Under the pieces are notes generated by a model. It was not told the origin of the DNA. It saw only the letters and a list, made by a program, of their open reading frames with translations, and searched no databases. A program made the position numbers and the translations under genes. Shown here in pieces: positions 29,364 through 39,777 of a stretch of 64,000 nucleotides of DNA (positions within the stretch are counted from its first letter, which is position 1; every line of letters begins with the position of its first letter). Origin of the DNA: Gracilibacillus kekensis (GTDB taxonomy: Bacteria; Bacillota; Bacilli; Bacillales; Amphibacillaceae); the NCBI RefSeq assembly GCF_900143085.1, contig NZ_FRCZ01000001.1, positions 992,001 through 1,056,000 on the forward strand, given 5' to 3'.

Positions 29364-30545
29364 TCAGCGGTTACAGACCACCTCACTTAATTTCTTCACT
29401 CCTTCTACGATAGCTGTAGAATCTTCATAACTAAAAGAGAGACGGAGCCATTCCCTACCATCTCTTTCATCTAGAAAAAAGTGTTTTCCTGGTAGAAACG
29501 ACACACCTTTCTTCGTTGCCTGCTCAAGAAGCTCAGAAGTATCTTCACCAGGCAGTTTCACCCATACAAAATATCCTCCCCTCGGAACATACCAAGATAC
29601 AGAGTCTGGCATGTAGTCAGCTAACGCATCTTTCATTAGGCTGCATTTTTCTTTATAGCTTTCTTGTATCAGACTCAACCGTTTATTTAATGGATATTGT
29701 CTTAAGTAATTTGACATAACCGCTTGTGCAAAAGGGTGATCTAAATCTTTCTTGAACCAGAATAACTTTTCGATGATCTCCTTAGTTGCAGAAACCCAGC
29801 CAATTCGCAGACCTGGAGCAATTACTTTTGAGAAAGACCCTACATAGAGCACTCGATTTGCCTTATCCCATGCCTTTAGTGTTTTAGGCTGGTCATGAAA
29901 GAAGAGCTCCCCATAGGCATCGTCTTCAATAATCAGAAAATCATACGTATCCGCTAATTCCAGTAGATGTCTCCTTCGCTCTTCTGTCAGTGTTGTCCCA
30001 GTTGGATTCTGAAACGTAGGAATGGTGTATAACAATTGTGGTAACGGAAGCCCTTTTGATTTTCTATCTGCTAATAGCTTTGCAAATCGTTCTGTTTGTA
30101 ACCCGTCTTCATCCATTGGTATCTCAATAAAACGATCGGTATAATTTTTATAAATTTCTAAAGCCTCCATATATGTCGGTGATTCGACTGCTACCACTGT
30201 TTCTTCATCGACAAAAATTCGCGCAATTAAATCAATTGCTTGGCAAGCTCCTGCTGTAACTAACACTTCATCCATAGTAAACTTCATTTCACGCTGATCC
30301 AGTCGTTCAATAATTTGCTGTTTTAATTCATCCATTTTTGGTGTACCTAGGTAATGAAGTGGCAGATCTTGTTCGACATCAAGCAATTGTCCAATCGACT
30401 CCTTTAGTTGTTTGACCGGGACGAGACTTGGAGCAGGAAAACCGGAACTTAATCGAATACAGTCTTCAGGTATGTACGGCATCCATTCACCAGGTGGGTC
30501 ATTTTTTAGTGCATTCGTTATATTATCGGAATAAAATGCATCCAT
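29364..30545 (-). CDS. PLP-dependent aminotransferase (class I/II, LysN/MocR-catalytic-domain type)
   Basis: This 393-residue fold-type I aminotransferase has the opening LSSGFPAPSLVPVKQL, HYLGTPKMDEL, a nucleotide-proximal IIEDDAYGELFF and the PLP-lysine in YVGSFSKVIAPGLRIGW. A C-terminal GGYFVWVKLP follows. It looks like the catalytic part of 2-aminoadipate-type and MocR-type enzymes but has no N-terminal helix-turn-helix, so it is an enzyme only. The amino donor and acceptor are unknown. ATG at 30545 has AAAGGTG upstream. A short zinc-ribbon frame ends 28 bases upstream on the same strand. Confidence 0.9.
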   Translation of the reverse strand: MDAFYSDNITNALKNDPPGEWMPYIPEDCIRLSSGFPAPSLVPVKQLKESIGQLLDVEQDLPLHYLGTPKMDELKQQIIERLDQREMKFTMDEVLVTAGACQAIDLIARIFVDEETVVAVESPTYMEALEIYKNYTDRFIEIPMDEDGLQTERFAKLLADRKSKGLPLPQLLYTIPTFQNPTGTTLTEERRRHLLELADTYDFLIIEDDAYGELFFHDQPKTLKAWDKANRVLYVGSFSKVIAPGLRIGWVSATKEIIEKLFWFKKDLDHPFAQAVMSNYLRQYPLNKRLSLIQESYKEKCSLMKDALADYMPDSVSWYVPRGGYFVWVKLPGEDTSELLEQATKKGVSFLPGKHFFLDERDGREWLRLSFSYEDSTAIVEGVKKLSEVVCNR

Positions 30546-30572
30546 AAGTGATTCACCTTTCTTTTAGACAAT

Positions 30573-30779
30573 TCAACTACCTTCTTCTTGGTCACACTCC
30601 GGGCAAAGTCTTGGATAACGCCAATGATTTGTATAATACATATATTTTTCAAATGTACGAAAAGGAAAGATACCACCACATTTCTTACATTTCAAATCGA
30701 CATCTCTCGGATTACTACCTTCCAACAACTCGGCTCGAATATTTTGCCAGTTTTCATCACTATCCGTTAGAAAGAAGAT
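30573..30779 (-). CDS. Small zinc-ribbon protein with no clear start codon
   Basis: An open frame of about 68 codons contains two CxxC knuckles, CKKCGG and CPECDQ, separated by an aromatic stretch (FRTFEKYMYYTNHWRYPRL). This is a convincing zinc ribbon. The upstream sequence (TDSDENWQNIRAELLEG) looks coding, yet the frame opens at a stop (30780-30782) and has no ATG or GTG. The first TTG codons are at 30728 and 30725 without a ribosome binding site. Either a rare initiation codon is used or the gene has lost its start, so it may be a pseudogene. The plus-strand open frame at this place is a shadow. Confidence 0.5.
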   Translation of the reverse strand: MFFLTDSDENWQNIRAELLEGSNPRDVDLKCKKCGGIFPFRTFEKYMYYTNHWRYPRLCPECDQEEGS

Positions 30780-30958
30780 TCATTCCATTGCTAGAAAGAT
30801 GGGAAGAAATTGATTATTAAAAAGTGCTTCATTTTTCTGAATATGTGAAATGGTCGCTCGAATCTCTTTTCATTCAATCACCTGACTCTTTTTAATTACA
30901 GTATACTGATGGTTGGTAAAATTGTCGAAAAATTAATGTGGACCACTTAAACAGTATT

Positions 30959-31471
30959 TCATTCCCATGGTTTATTCATAGGAATGAAACTTGCTAAATC
31001 CTTACTTGCCTTTCTCCGTTTTTTTCTCTCCTCTACCCGGATTTTAGCAGTTTCATGTAAATGTTTTTCTTCATCTGTTTCTGGGATAACATTTCGAACA
31101 GGTACTGAACGTCCATCTTCGTTTACTGCAACAAAAGTTAAAAAAGCGGTAGCTGCAATTGTTCGTTCTCCTGTAATTAGGTTTTCTGCCAGAACTTTGA
31201 CAAACACCTCCATCGAGCTGGTACCTGTCCATGTAACAAATGACTCTAAACAGACGGACTGATCCGTCCGAATTGGCGCCAAGAAATCGACAGAGTCCGT
31301 CGAAGCAGTAACAACAGGGCTTCTGGCATGTCGCATAGCAGATACAGAAGCGATATCATCAATATAACTCATTAATTTCCCACCAAAAAGGGTTCCATGA
31401 TTGTTCGTATCCGGCGGGAAAACATGACTAACCTTTACAGCAAGTGTCTCTCTAATAGCAGAAGTTTCCAT
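30959..31471 (-). CDS. Acyl-CoA thioesterase, hot-dog fold (YkhA-like)
   Basis: The 170-residue protein has one hot-dog domain with the signature NNHGTLFGGKLMSYIDDIASVSAMRHA, as in YkhA/BFIT-type acyl-CoA hydrolases, which release free fatty acids and CoA. A charged C-terminal helix rich in Lys, Arg and Glu follows (VEERKKRRKASKD). ATG at 31471 is chosen because AAGGTG lies 6 bases upstream. The open frame has additional upstream ATG and GTG codons that would overlap this ribosome binding site. Confidence 0.9.
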   Translation of the reverse strand: METSAIRETLAVKVSHVFPPDTNNHGTLFGGKLMSYIDDIASVSAMRHARSPVVTASTDSVDFLAPIRTDQSVCLESFVTWTGTSSMEVFVKVLAENLITGERTIAATAFLTFVAVNEDGRSVPVRNVIPETDEEKHLHETAKIRVEERKKRRKASKDLASFIPMNKPWE

Positions 31472-31513
31472 AACCATCACCTTCTTGAATTTATAATACT
31501 GAAAAAGTAAAGC

Positions 31514-31807
31514 TTATCGGTAGTTATTGTCTTGCCCGGCTTCTACATTCATTAGTGCTCTTTTTAATGTATGTTGGCATTCCTCTACTCGAACTTGAGC
31601 GTCAAATAGTGGTTCCGTTGAGGTACCACTTCCATTTATCGCTTTTCCTCGGGCATCCTGAATTTGATTTTGAACCTCTCTGAGTTGCTGTTGCAATTCT
31701 TGCATCACTTCTTGATCAGCAGAATTTCGAGCGATACGCGTTGCTTCTTCTAATTGTAAGGACGTTTTTGCTAACTGTTCGATTTCATGACGATTTTGAA
31801 TTGGCAT
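31514..31807 (-). CDS. Small helical hypothetical protein
   Basis: The 97-residue protein is strongly helical and Gln/Glu-rich: IEQLAKTSLQLEEATRIAR, then QELQQQLREVQNQIQDARG, a Gly/Ser break and a third helix. It has no cysteines, signal peptide or membrane helix. GGGAGG lies upstream of ATG at 31807. It sits between the thioesterase and SNF2 genes on the same strand. I do not recognise the family. Its three-helix layout suggests a small bundle or coiled-coil adaptor, an inference from composition only. Confidence 0.7.
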   Translation of the reverse strand: MPIQNRHEIEQLAKTSLQLEEATRIARNSADQEVMQELQQQLREVQNQIQDARGKAINGSGTSTEPLFDAQVRVEECQHTLKRALMNVEAGQDNNYR

Positions 31808-31874
31808 TGATAGATTCCTCCCTATTTTTTTCTCCTCTTATCTTTGACAAAAATGAAAAATCTACTCATAGATT

Positions 31875-31903
31875 AAAAAAAGCAGCAACCTGTATCGCTG
31901 CTA
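31875..31903 (-). terminator. Terminator of the SNF2 helicase gene
   Basis: On the minus strand AGCAGC pairs with GCTGCT around a 10-base loop and is followed by TTTTTT, just after the stop codon. Confidence 0.75.
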
Positions 31904-31907
31904 CTCT

Positions 31908-34900
31908 TTAAATCATTAATATTTCTTTAATATCTTCATCGGTGAGTGTTGAGAAAGTGTGCTCTTTCGTATCAACGATCTCTTCTGTGAGATGTTTCTT
32001 TTTCTCTTGCAATGCATTCATTTTTTCCTCAATGGTACCGTGGGCCACTAATTTGATTACTTGAACCTCATTTTTTTGACCTATCCTGTGCGCACGGTCT
32101 GCTGCTTGCTCCTCGACAGCAGGATTCCACCAAATATCGTATAAGATTACTGTATCGGCACCAGTTAAATTAAGACCTGTACCACCAGCTTTTAAAGAAA
32201 TTAAAAACAAGTCACGCTCACCTTCATTAAACCGATAGCATGTTTCGACTCGTTCCTCTGATGGAGTTTGCCCATCAAGGTAAAAGAAAGAAAGTCCCTG
32301 TCTTGCTAATTCATTTCCTATTAACTTCAGCATTTTAGTGAACTGAGAAAAAATTAATACTCTTCTCCCTGCAAGTTGTGATTCTTCTATGATCTGCTTC
32401 AATTGTTCGAATTTAGCAGATCCTCCGTTGTATTTGTCTACAAATAACGATGGATGGCAACAAATCTGTCGTAATCGAGTTAACCCGGCAAGAATTTTAA
32501 TACGATTTTTTCGTAATGTATCTTTATCTAAGTGCTTTAATGTATCATGTCTTAATTTCGCCAAATAAGCTGCATATATTTTCTTTTGTTCAGGTAATAA
32601 TTCCATGGATTCGGTCGATTCTATTTTCTTAGGAAGCTCTTCAAGTACATCGTCTTTTTTTCTGCGAAGCATAAAAGGGCGCACTCGCCGAGCAATTTTT
32701 GTCCTTGTTAAGTTACTGAATTCTTTTAATCCAAGGAAAAGTTCAGGAAAGACCACATAATAGATGGACCATAGTTCTTCTAAAGAATTCTCTATTGGAG
32801 TGCCAGTCAAAGCAAATCGGTAATCTGCATTTATTTTTTTCACTGCTTTTGCTGTTTGTGTATATGGATTTTTAAATGCTTGTGCCTCATCAAAAATGCT
32901 CGTGTGAAAGGTTTGCTTGGAATACCAATCGACATCTCTACGCAACAGCGGATAGGAAGTAATAATAACATCGCTATTGGTAATTTTATGTTGGAGATGA
33001 CTGCGCTCCTTTTTCGTACCATCGATAATCAATACATTAAGCTCAGGAGCAAATTTCCTCCATTCGTTTTGCCAATTATAAGTCAACGAGGAGGGGCACA
33101 CGATTAATGCTGGACGCTTTTGCCTTCGAATCACTTCAAGCTCGGATAAAATAAACGCTATGCTTTGTAAGGTTTTCCCTAAGCCCATATCATCTGCCAG
33201 AACTCCGCCGAAGCGATAACTCGCCATTGTTTTCATCCATCTGTAGCCATGTTTTTGATAGTCTCTCAATACCGTTGATAACCCTTCCGGTACGTCATAT
33301 GCCTCTTCGTCTGGATTTTTTAGTTTGTCCAAAAATGTTCGAAACGTTTTTTCTATGGTAAAAGTGTCACGATCATCGACAGCATCGAGAAGTCCGAGTC
33401 CTCTAACAATCGGTACTTGCAGGCCTTTTTCCAAGTCATCATCCTGAGCAGGAACAGTGTTTAAAAAACGTCTAATTTCTTCAAATTCTCTTGATTCCAA
33501 AGACATCAATGAGCCATTACGTAATCGGTAATACTTACGCTTTTCTTCGAGTGCCTGTAACAGTTCTCGAATATCCTGATCTGGAATACCCTGCATTTCA
33601 AACTTAAATTCCAACCAGTTCGTTCTTTCTCGCCTTAATTTCACCCTGATTTTCGGATGAGCTTTCTCTCGAAAAATCCGATTTTTGACCGCAGTAGTGG
33701 CATATATTTGGACAAGACCTTGCAATTCAGGTATAAAATGCTCTAAAAATTCATACTCCAACTCTTCATTATGGATAAAATAGCCGCCTTCTGTCTTGGC
33801 AAAACCGCTATTATTCATTATCTTAAGAATCTCGTTCTCTTTCTCTGTATCTCGAACTAGCATAGGCCCATTTTCTATTTCATTCTGTTCCAGTGGATGA
33901 ATAATAATAGACTCATAATGAAATTCTAGACCTGCTAGCAGACGGTTTTTGACCCGGTCCAGATATAATTTTGCAATTAATGGCGTCTTTTCAAAATGGT
34001 CTCTTATGGTACGAGCTAATGTTACATCTCCCAATTTTCTCAAACCTGGAATAACCTTTTCCATGTAAGCATTCATTTGTTCAGACGGAATCGGAATTCG
34101 ATCTGTTTTTGATGCAGTTAGCATCTGCTTGAGATTTGATAATTGTTCATTTTGTTCTTTATCCAACTGAATTAATTTACCATTATATAAAACAAGACGA
34201 TACGCATGCATCACAACCAACTTGTTTAATCCTTTAATTTTCAGTTCCACTTCTCCTTGATTCGTTTCTGAAAAATCAAATGTTAATGGAAGAGGCGCAT
34301 TTATAATAGGAAGACCTTCAAATGTTTTGCCTTTATACTCCAATTTAACAAGTGGTGCAGTTGTTAGAAGTGGCAATAGTCGATCGCCTGAAGATGGTGG
34401 AACTAATAAAACATCCGTATCGATTGCTTTATCCACTTGTTCCAGGGCGTCAAGATAAATTTGCTCATCTCGTATAACATAAATAAGCTGCTGAATAACG
34501 GCATCGGTATCTGTTTGAAAATAATGAGAAGCAGGATCATAACGAAATAACCGGGATAGCTGACAGGCTCTTCCTTCATTCACGCGTTTCAGAAAATCTC
34601 GAATGTTTTTAATTTTGATCGGGCCGATATGTATTTCAATTCCGAACAGATATTGTTGCTTGTCGATCGTCACAGGTTTACACGTAAACACCAAATTGAG
34701 TTGTTGCCGATTTTCAAAATGCCGTTGCTGTCCACTCCCGCGAGAAGAGCTGTCTTGGAAAATATTCATTAATCCTTCTGTCAATACTTGATTAGTAGAT
34801 CGCTCCTCCTGAGCAACATCTATTTTGTCCTGTTGTTGTTGCTCATAAATCGTCAGCAGGACAGCAGCGATATGCTGACAATCATTTTGAAAAGACGGCA

Positions 34901-35114
34901 ATGTCGGACACGTGCATTCCGTTCGAAAACCTCCATCAGCTTTCTTGTCCACGGTGACATGGAAATCTTCAGTAGCTTCAACCGTTGCTTCACACCTATC
35001 TGAAGTATATTTATGTAACGTTACTCTATTTGCTTGATAAAATGAATTTCCTCTTTTGAAGGAGATCGTGCCGCACAATTCTTTAATGATTTTCTGATTC
35101 AATTTGATGTCCAT
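31908..35114 (-). CDS. SNF2/RapA-like helicase-type ATPase with SWIM zinc finger
   Basis: The 1068-residue protein begins with a SWIM domain (about 45-95; CTCPTLPSFQNDCQHIAAVL, giving CxC...CxH). A bacterial SNF2-associated middle region follows. The two RecA-like lobes come last: Walker A ADDMGLGKTLQS, the box II variant FDEAQAFKN, motif III LTGTPIENSLEELWSI and C-lobe SLKAGGTGLNLTGADTVI with DRAHRIGQ. SNF2 enzymes translocate on double-stranded DNA. The bacterial role is not established. ATG at 35114 is chosen because GGAAGGAG lies 8 bases upstream. It is the only gene in its transcript before a terminator. Confidence 0.93.
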   Translation of the reverse strand: MDIKLNQKIIKELCGTISFKRGNSFYQANRVTLHKYTSDRCEATVEATEDFHVTVDKKADGGFRTECTCPTLPSFQNDCQHIAAVLLTIYEQQQQDKIDVAQEERSTNQVLTEGLMNIFQDSSSRGSGQQRHFENRQQLNLVFTCKPVTIDKQQYLFGIEIHIGPIKIKNIRDFLKRVNEGRACQLSRLFRYDPASHYFQTDTDAVIQQLIYVIRDEQIYLDALEQVDKAIDTDVLLVPPSSGDRLLPLLTTAPLVKLEYKGKTFEGLPIINAPLPLTFDFSETNQGEVELKIKGLNKLVVMHAYRLVLYNGKLIQLDKEQNEQLSNLKQMLTASKTDRIPIPSEQMNAYMEKVIPGLRKLGDVTLARTIRDHFEKTPLIAKLYLDRVKNRLLAGLEFHYESIIIHPLEQNEIENGPMLVRDTEKENEILKIMNNSGFAKTEGGYFIHNEELEYEFLEHFIPELQGLVQIYATTAVKNRIFREKAHPKIRVKLRRERTNWLEFKFEMQGIPDQDIRELLQALEEKRKYYRLRNGSLMSLESREFEEIRRFLNTVPAQDDDLEKGLQVPIVRGLGLLDAVDDRDTFTIEKTFRTFLDKLKNPDEEAYDVPEGLSTVLRDYQKHGYRWMKTMASYRFGGVLADDMGLGKTLQSIAFILSELEVIRRQKRPALIVCPSSLTYNWQNEWRKFAPELNVLIIDGTKKERSHLQHKITNSDVIITSYPLLRRDVDWYSKQTFHTSIFDEAQAFKNPYTQTAKAVKKINADYRFALTGTPIENSLEELWSIYYVVFPELFLGLKEFSNLTRTKIARRVRPFMLRRKKDDVLEELPKKIESTESMELLPEQKKIYAAYLAKLRHDTLKHLDKDTLRKNRIKILAGLTRLRQICCHPSLFVDKYNGGSAKFEQLKQIIEESQLAGRRVLIFSQFTKMLKLIGNELARQGLSFFYLDGQTPSEERVETCYRFNEGERDLFLISLKAGGTGLNLTGADTVILYDIWWNPAVEEQAADRAHRIGQKNEVQVIKLVAHGTIEEKMNALQEKKKHLTEEIVDTKEHTFSTLTDEDIKEILMI

Positions 35115-35322
35115 GTGCCCTACTCCTTCCATAATATCGTTATATCTATTTTTACTAGCTAATTTTATAAGGTAATCTCGACTATTATTATAAGGTTAGA
35201 ATATTTTCACTGCAATTTTAAGTAATTTAAATCTTTATATGTATCTATATTTTATCTCTTTTCCATAAAAGATATTAATTTTTCAAAGAAATAACTTTAT
35301 TTTAAGGGTTATAGGTTTTGAA

Positions 35323-35335
35323 TGTAACCGTTACA
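35323..35335 (+). promoter_or_regulatory. Operator-like inverted repeat upstream of the xylanase gene
   Basis: TGTAAC-C-GTTACA is a perfect 6-bp dyad with one central base, 67 bases before the start codon. The binding protein is unknown. It resembles operators of sugar-responsive repressors. Confidence 0.45.
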
Positions 35336-35354
35336 ATCGGATATGGAAGGAGGT

Positions 35355-35368
35355 TGGAAGCGCTTTAT
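35355..35368 (+). promoter_or_regulatory. cre-like (CcpA) site in the xylanase leader
   Basis: TGGAAGCGCTTTAT has the central AAGCGCTT of a cre box, with the same TTTAT ending as sites upstream of the galactanase and arabinanase genes. Confidence 0.5.
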
Positions 35369-35402
35369 TTGTGTAAATATATTATTTGGAGGAATGCAAA
35401 AA

Positions 35403-38400
35403 ATGAATAGTAATTTAAAAAAAATGGTTTCATTATTTCTTGTATGTATGTTAGTTATTCAACCAGCAATCATACCATCAGTTGCTAAAGCAGCAGAGAC
35501 ACCTGATATACCTGTACTGTTATACCACAAAATAGTGGAAAATCCGTCCAATGAATGGACAGACACCAGCATTGAGAAATTTGAGCAAACAATGAAATAT
35601 CTTAGTGACTCTGGTTACAACACCTTAACAGCAGAACAATATGTAAGCATCATGGAGGGGAATACGGAAGCACCTGAAAATCCAATTCTACTAACTTTTG
35701 ATGATGCAACTCCAGATTTTATCACCAATGCCCTTCCTATCCTAGAAAATCACAATATGAATGCTGTTTTGTTTGTTATCTCTGACTGGATTGACGGTGA
35801 TGCCGGCATGTCTGAGGAGCAGTTAAAAAGTTTAGTAGATAAAGAACATATCAGTTTACAAAATCACACTCAATCACATGACCCTAACCTTTGGGGCGAG
35901 GATGGCAGTAAAATAAGTGAAATTACAAGAGAACAAGCCGAGCAAGAAATTACTCAGTCAAATACTTATCTAAAAAGTATTACTGGTGAAGATCCCACTC
36001 TTATGGCATATCCTTATGGCAGCTATAATGAAGTGACCAAAGAGGTCAATGAAGCTAATGGTATCTCTTATGCATTTAAAGTAGGATATCCAGATGATGG
36101 TGAGTATGCTATGGGACGTCACTATGTCATGATGGATACAACATTGGAAGAAATAGCAGGCTGGATCGGTGGACCTCCGCCTGAGGTTGAATCTGAACCA
36201 GAGGAAGAGCCAAATGATAGTGAAGTAATTTACCATGAAACCTTTGAAAATGGATTAGGAATAGCCACACAAGCAGGGAACGCACAATTACAACCTGCAT
36301 CTGACGTTGTTTTTGAAGAGAATGATAATGGTAAAACTGTCCATGTTACGAATAGAAGTAATAACTATGACGGGATCGATATTCCTTTTACTGATGTAGG
36401 GATGGAAAATGGTAAGACTTATACGATTACTGTAAATGGTTATGTCGATGAAGAGATAACTGTTCCTGAAGGCGCACAAGCATTATTACAAAATATAGAC
36501 AGCTATGAAGGTCTGTATCTGTCTGCCGATTATGCTGCAGGACAAGCTTTTACGTTAACAGGACAATATACTGTTGATACAAGTGTGGACTCTGCACTTC
36601 GTATTCAATCAAATGATCCAGGCGCCGAAGTACCATTTCATATTGGAAACATCCTTATTACAGGAGAAGGTACTACAGAGGATGAAGATGAAGAAGAACC
36701 AAATCCAGACAGACCTGAAGCAAAAGAATTCACCACGATTGATTTCGAAGACCAAACACTAGGTGGTTTTGAAGGTAGAAGTGGTGAGGAAACATTAACG
36801 ATCACTGACGAGGCAAATCATACAGATAACGGTTCCTATGCACTTAAGGTGGAGAACAGGGCGGAAAACTGGCATGGTCCATCACTGCGAATGGAAGAAT
36901 ATGTAGAACAGGGACAGGAATACAATATCTCTGCATGGGTAAAATTGATTTCGCCTGAATCTGCAGATTTACAGCTATCCACACAAGTTGCAGAGGGAGA
37001 TGGAGCAAGTTACAATAACCTCCAGGGTACAACCGTTACTACAGAAGACGGATGGGTTAAATTAGAAGGAACTTACCGTTACAGCAGTGTCGGAGACGAA
37101 TACTTAACTGTTTACGTAGAAAGTTCAAATAGTTCTGACACCTTCTACATTGATGATATTTCTTTCGAACCAACGGATTCAGGTGATATCGAAATCGAAA
37201 AAGACTTACAACCTATTAAAGATGTCTACAAAGATGACTTCTTGATAGGAAATGCAGTTTCTGCCGGTGAGTTTGAAGGAAAAAGACTCGAACTTTTAAA
37301 CATGCACCATAATTTGGTTACAGCAGAAAACGCAATGAAACCAAGTTATGCTTATGATGAAAATGGTGAGTTTAATTTTGATGCAGAAGACGACCTTGTA
37401 CAGAAAGCATCGAATGAAGGTTTAAATATTCATGGTCATGTTTTAGTATGGCACCAACAATCAAATGAAAGGTTACACTCTGATGCAGATGGTAATCCAT
37501 TAAGCAGAGATGAAGCACTAGCAAACTTACGAAACCATATTAAAACAACGGTTGAACATTTCGGTGATGATGTGATTTCTTGGGATGTCGTAAATGAAGC
37601 AATGAACGATAATCCTCCGAATCCATCTGACTGGAAGGGATCCTTGCGTCAATCAGGCTGGTATCATGCAGTCGGAACAGACTTTATTGAAGAGTCTTTT
37701 AAAGCAGCCAAAGAAGTAATTGACGAAAATGGCTGGGATATTAAACTTTATTACAATGATTATAATGATGATAATCAAAACAAAGCAGAGGCCATATATC
37801 AAATGGTCAAGGAAATTAATGAAGATTATGCAGCAGAAAACAATGGTGACCTGCTTATCGATGGAATTGGTATGCAAGCACACTATAATTTAAATACAAA
37901 TCCAGACAATGTAAGAAGTTCCATGGAAAAATTCATTTCCCTTGGTGTAGAAGTTGGTGTGACAGAACTTGATATCACAGGTGGAAGTAATAATGAACAG
38001 ACAGAAGAAGAAGCAAATGCACAAGCATACTTATATGCTCAATTATTTAAGCTGTATAAAGAACATGCTGAACATATTTCTCGTGTCACCTTCTGGGGAC
38101 TAAACGATGCAACCAGTTGGAGAGCAGAGCAAAGTCCATTATTATTTGATAAAGACTTGCAAGCTAAGCCTGCATACTACGCTGTCGTAGACCCTGAAAC
38201 GTTCATTGAAAATTACGACCCTATCGAAAAAGAGGTTAATCAAGGAGTAGCTTCCTATGGAACACCTGTCATTGATGGAGATAAAGATGATGTATGGAGC
38301 GAGGCAGCCGAACTTCCGGTCAATCGTTATCAGACAGCATGGTCAGGGTCAACAGGAACTGCTAGAGCATTATGGGATGAAGAAAATTTATATGTTTTAG

Positions 38401-39572
38401 TGGAGGTTAACGACTCAAGCTTTGACAAATCCAATGAAAATCCTTGGGAACAAGATTCCATTGAAGTTTTTGTCGATGAGAATAATGGGAAAACACCTTC
38501 TTATGAAAACGATGATGGTCAGTATCGAGTGAATTTTGATAATGAAACATCATTTAACCCAGAAGCCATTGCAGAAGGTTTTGAATCTTCCACTCATCAA
38601 TCTGGAAGTGGCTACACTGTTGAATTAAAGATTCCATTTAAAACCGTTACACCTGAGAAAGATCATAAAATCGGTTTTGATGTACAAATCAATGATGCCG
38701 TTGATGGAGCACGTCAAAGCGCAGCAACATGGAATGACACTTCTGGAGCTGGGTACCAGGATACTTCAGTATTTGGTGAACTAACACTGGTAACGTCAGA
38801 ACCAACACCTGAAGAACCAGAAAAACCAGAAGATCCTAAAAAGCCAGAAAAGCCAGAGAAACCGGAACAACCAACTAAGCCAAAACCAGTTATCACAAAG
38901 CCAACAATAGAAGATAATAAAGCAACAGTGAAAGATGAGATAATTGACCAAGTAAAACAAGGTGGAGAGTTAGTTATTGACTTGAGTGAAGAAGATGGAA
39001 CTGTATCCGTTTTATTGTCGAAGAACCAAATAAAACAGCTTAAAAAGCAAAATGCAGTTCTACACCTTAGCAAACAGGATGTAAATATTCAATTACCTGC
39101 ATCCATTTTTACCAATGGTGACGAAGAAGTAGAGGTTACCATTCAAAAAATGAAAGATATTGAAAATGCCTTGAGTGCAGTATACGACTTTAAAATTATT
39201 CAAGGCGACCAGGAAATCAGCCAATTTGATTCTATGGTTACACTTTCCTTTAAGGTGGATAAAAGCAAAGTAACGAATCCTGATCTTGTAAAGGTATTTT
39301 ATTGGAACCCTGAAACAAAAGATTGGGAGCTAATTGGCGGTGAATATCAAGATGGCGTTGTAACAGTAGAAACTGATCACTTTAGTACATTTACCGTATT
39401 TGAAATCGAGAATAGTGAAGACCAAACGGTAGATGAAGAACCACCTACAGAAGAGCAAGGCCAAAATCAGTTGCCTGATACAGCAACAAACAGCTACAAT
39501 TTCCTATTAGCAGGACTAGTAGTACTGCTTACAGGCTTAATTTTCTTCATTTATAATAGAAGAAAAGCTTAA
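35403..39572 (+). CDS. Wall-anchored bifunctional polysaccharide deacetylase / GH10 xylanase
   Basis: The 1389-residue secreted enzyme is built, in order, from a signal peptide (1-30, ending VAKAAE); a CE4 NodB deacetylase (about 33-275; [32 protein letters not shown]); two CBM22-like sandwiches (about 295-440, 452-600); a GH10 barrel (about 605-940) with acid/base Glu732 in VVNEAM and nucleophile Glu855 in VTELDI; CBM9 (about 955-1140); a Pro/Glu/Lys linker; a wall-proximal module; then LPDTAT (about 1357-1362), a membrane helix and RRKA. It should remove acetyl groups and cut xylan at the cell surface. The start at 35403 has GGAGG upstream. The frame is open further, to 35343. Confidence 0.95.
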   Translation: MNSNLKKMVSLFLVCMLVIQPAIIPSVAKAAETPDIPVLLYHKIVENPSNEWTDTSIEKFEQTMKYLSDSGYNTLTAEQYVSIMEGNTEAPENPILLTFDDATPDFITNALPILENHNMNAVLFVISDWIDGDAGMSEEQLKSLVDKEHISLQNHTQSHDPNLWGEDGSKISEITREQAEQEITQSNTYLKSITGEDPTLMAYPYGSYNEVTKEVNEANGISYAFKVGYPDDGEYAMGRHYVMMDTTLEEIAGWIGGPPPEVESEPEEEPNDSEVIYHETFENGLGIATQAGNAQLQPASDVVFEENDNGKTVHVTNRSNNYDGIDIPFTDVGMENGKTYTITVNGYVDEEITVPEGAQALLQNIDSYEGLYLSADYAAGQAFTLTGQYTVDTSVDSALRIQSNDPGAEVPFHIGNILITGEGTTEDEDEEEPNPDRPEAKEFTTIDFEDQTLGGFEGRSGEETLTITDEANHTDNGSYALKVENRAENWHGPSLRMEEYVEQGQEYNISAWVKLISPESADLQLSTQVAEGDGASYNNLQGTTVTTEDGWVKLEGTYRYSSVGDEYLTVYVESSNSSDTFYIDDISFEPTDSGDIEIEKDLQPIKDVYKDDFLIGNAVSAGEFEGKRLELLNMHHNLVTAENAMKPSYAYDENGEFNFDAEDDLVQKASNEGLNIHGHVLVWHQQSNERLHSDADGNPLSRDEALANLRNHIKTTVEHFGDDVISWDVVNEAMNDNPPNPSDWKGSLRQSGWYHAVGTDFIEESFKAAKEVIDENGWDIKLYYNDYNDDNQNKAEAIYQMVKEINEDYAAENNGDLLIDGIGMQAHYNLNTNPDNVRSSMEKFISLGVEVGVTELDITGGSNNEQTEEEANAQAYLYAQLFKLYKEHAEHISRVTFWGLNDATSWRAEQSPLLFDKDLQAKPAYYAVVDPETFIENYDPIEKEVNQGVASYGTPVIDGDKDDVWSEAAELPVNRYQTAWSGSTGTARALWDEENLYVLVEVNDSSFDKSNENPWEQDSIEVFVDENNGKTPSYENDDGQYRVNFDNETSFNPEAIAEGFESSTHQSGSGYTVELKIPFKTVTPEKDHKIGFDVQINDAVDGARQSAATWNDTSGAGYQDTSVFGELTLVTSEPTPEEPEKPEDPKKPEKPEKPEQPTKPKPVITKPTIEDNKATVKDEIIDQVKQGGELVIDLSEEDGTVSVLLSKNQIKQLKKQNAVLHLSKQDVNIQLPASIFTNGDEEVEVTIQKMKDIENALSAVYDFKIIQGDQEISQFDSMVTLSFKVDKSKVTNPDLVKVFYWNPETKDWELIGGEYQDGVVTVETDHFSTFTVFEIENSEDQTVDEEPPTEEQGQNQLPDTATNSYNFLLAGLVVLLTGLIFFIYNRRKA

Positions 39573-39600
39573 GTTCGAAGTGCGAGAAGGTAGTTATTTT

Positions 39601-39758
39601 CTTCACGGGATATGTAGTGCTGTAGACGGGATAACCTAACCGCTTCACGGGATATATAGCTCGCTTAACTGGATAAGTCTGATTATCCCGTCAAGCGAGA
39701 GTGTTTTCCAGTGAAGCGAAGTAGTTATCCCGTGAAGAGAGCGTAGTATCCCATGAAG
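39601..39758. repeat. Mirrored 21-bp-phased repeat array, copy 3 (4 forward + 4 inverted units)
   Basis: Units related to CTTCACGGGATA start at 39601, 39622, 39643 and 39664. Inverted units (TATCCCGTCAAG and variants) start at 39684, 39705, 39726 and 39747. Steps are 21,21,21,20,21,21,21 bp. The 158-bp element is a dyad about 39679.5, so each forward unit faces its inverted partner. It lies between the convergent xylanase and mqo genes, directly before their shared terminator. Confidence 0.95.
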
Positions 39759-39777
39759 CATAATCTTACCGTGTCAC

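Noticed and set aside
30548-30820. Plus-strand 90-residue open frame
   Set aside because: The minus strand here encodes the zinc-ribbon motif, and the plus frame has no ribosome binding site.
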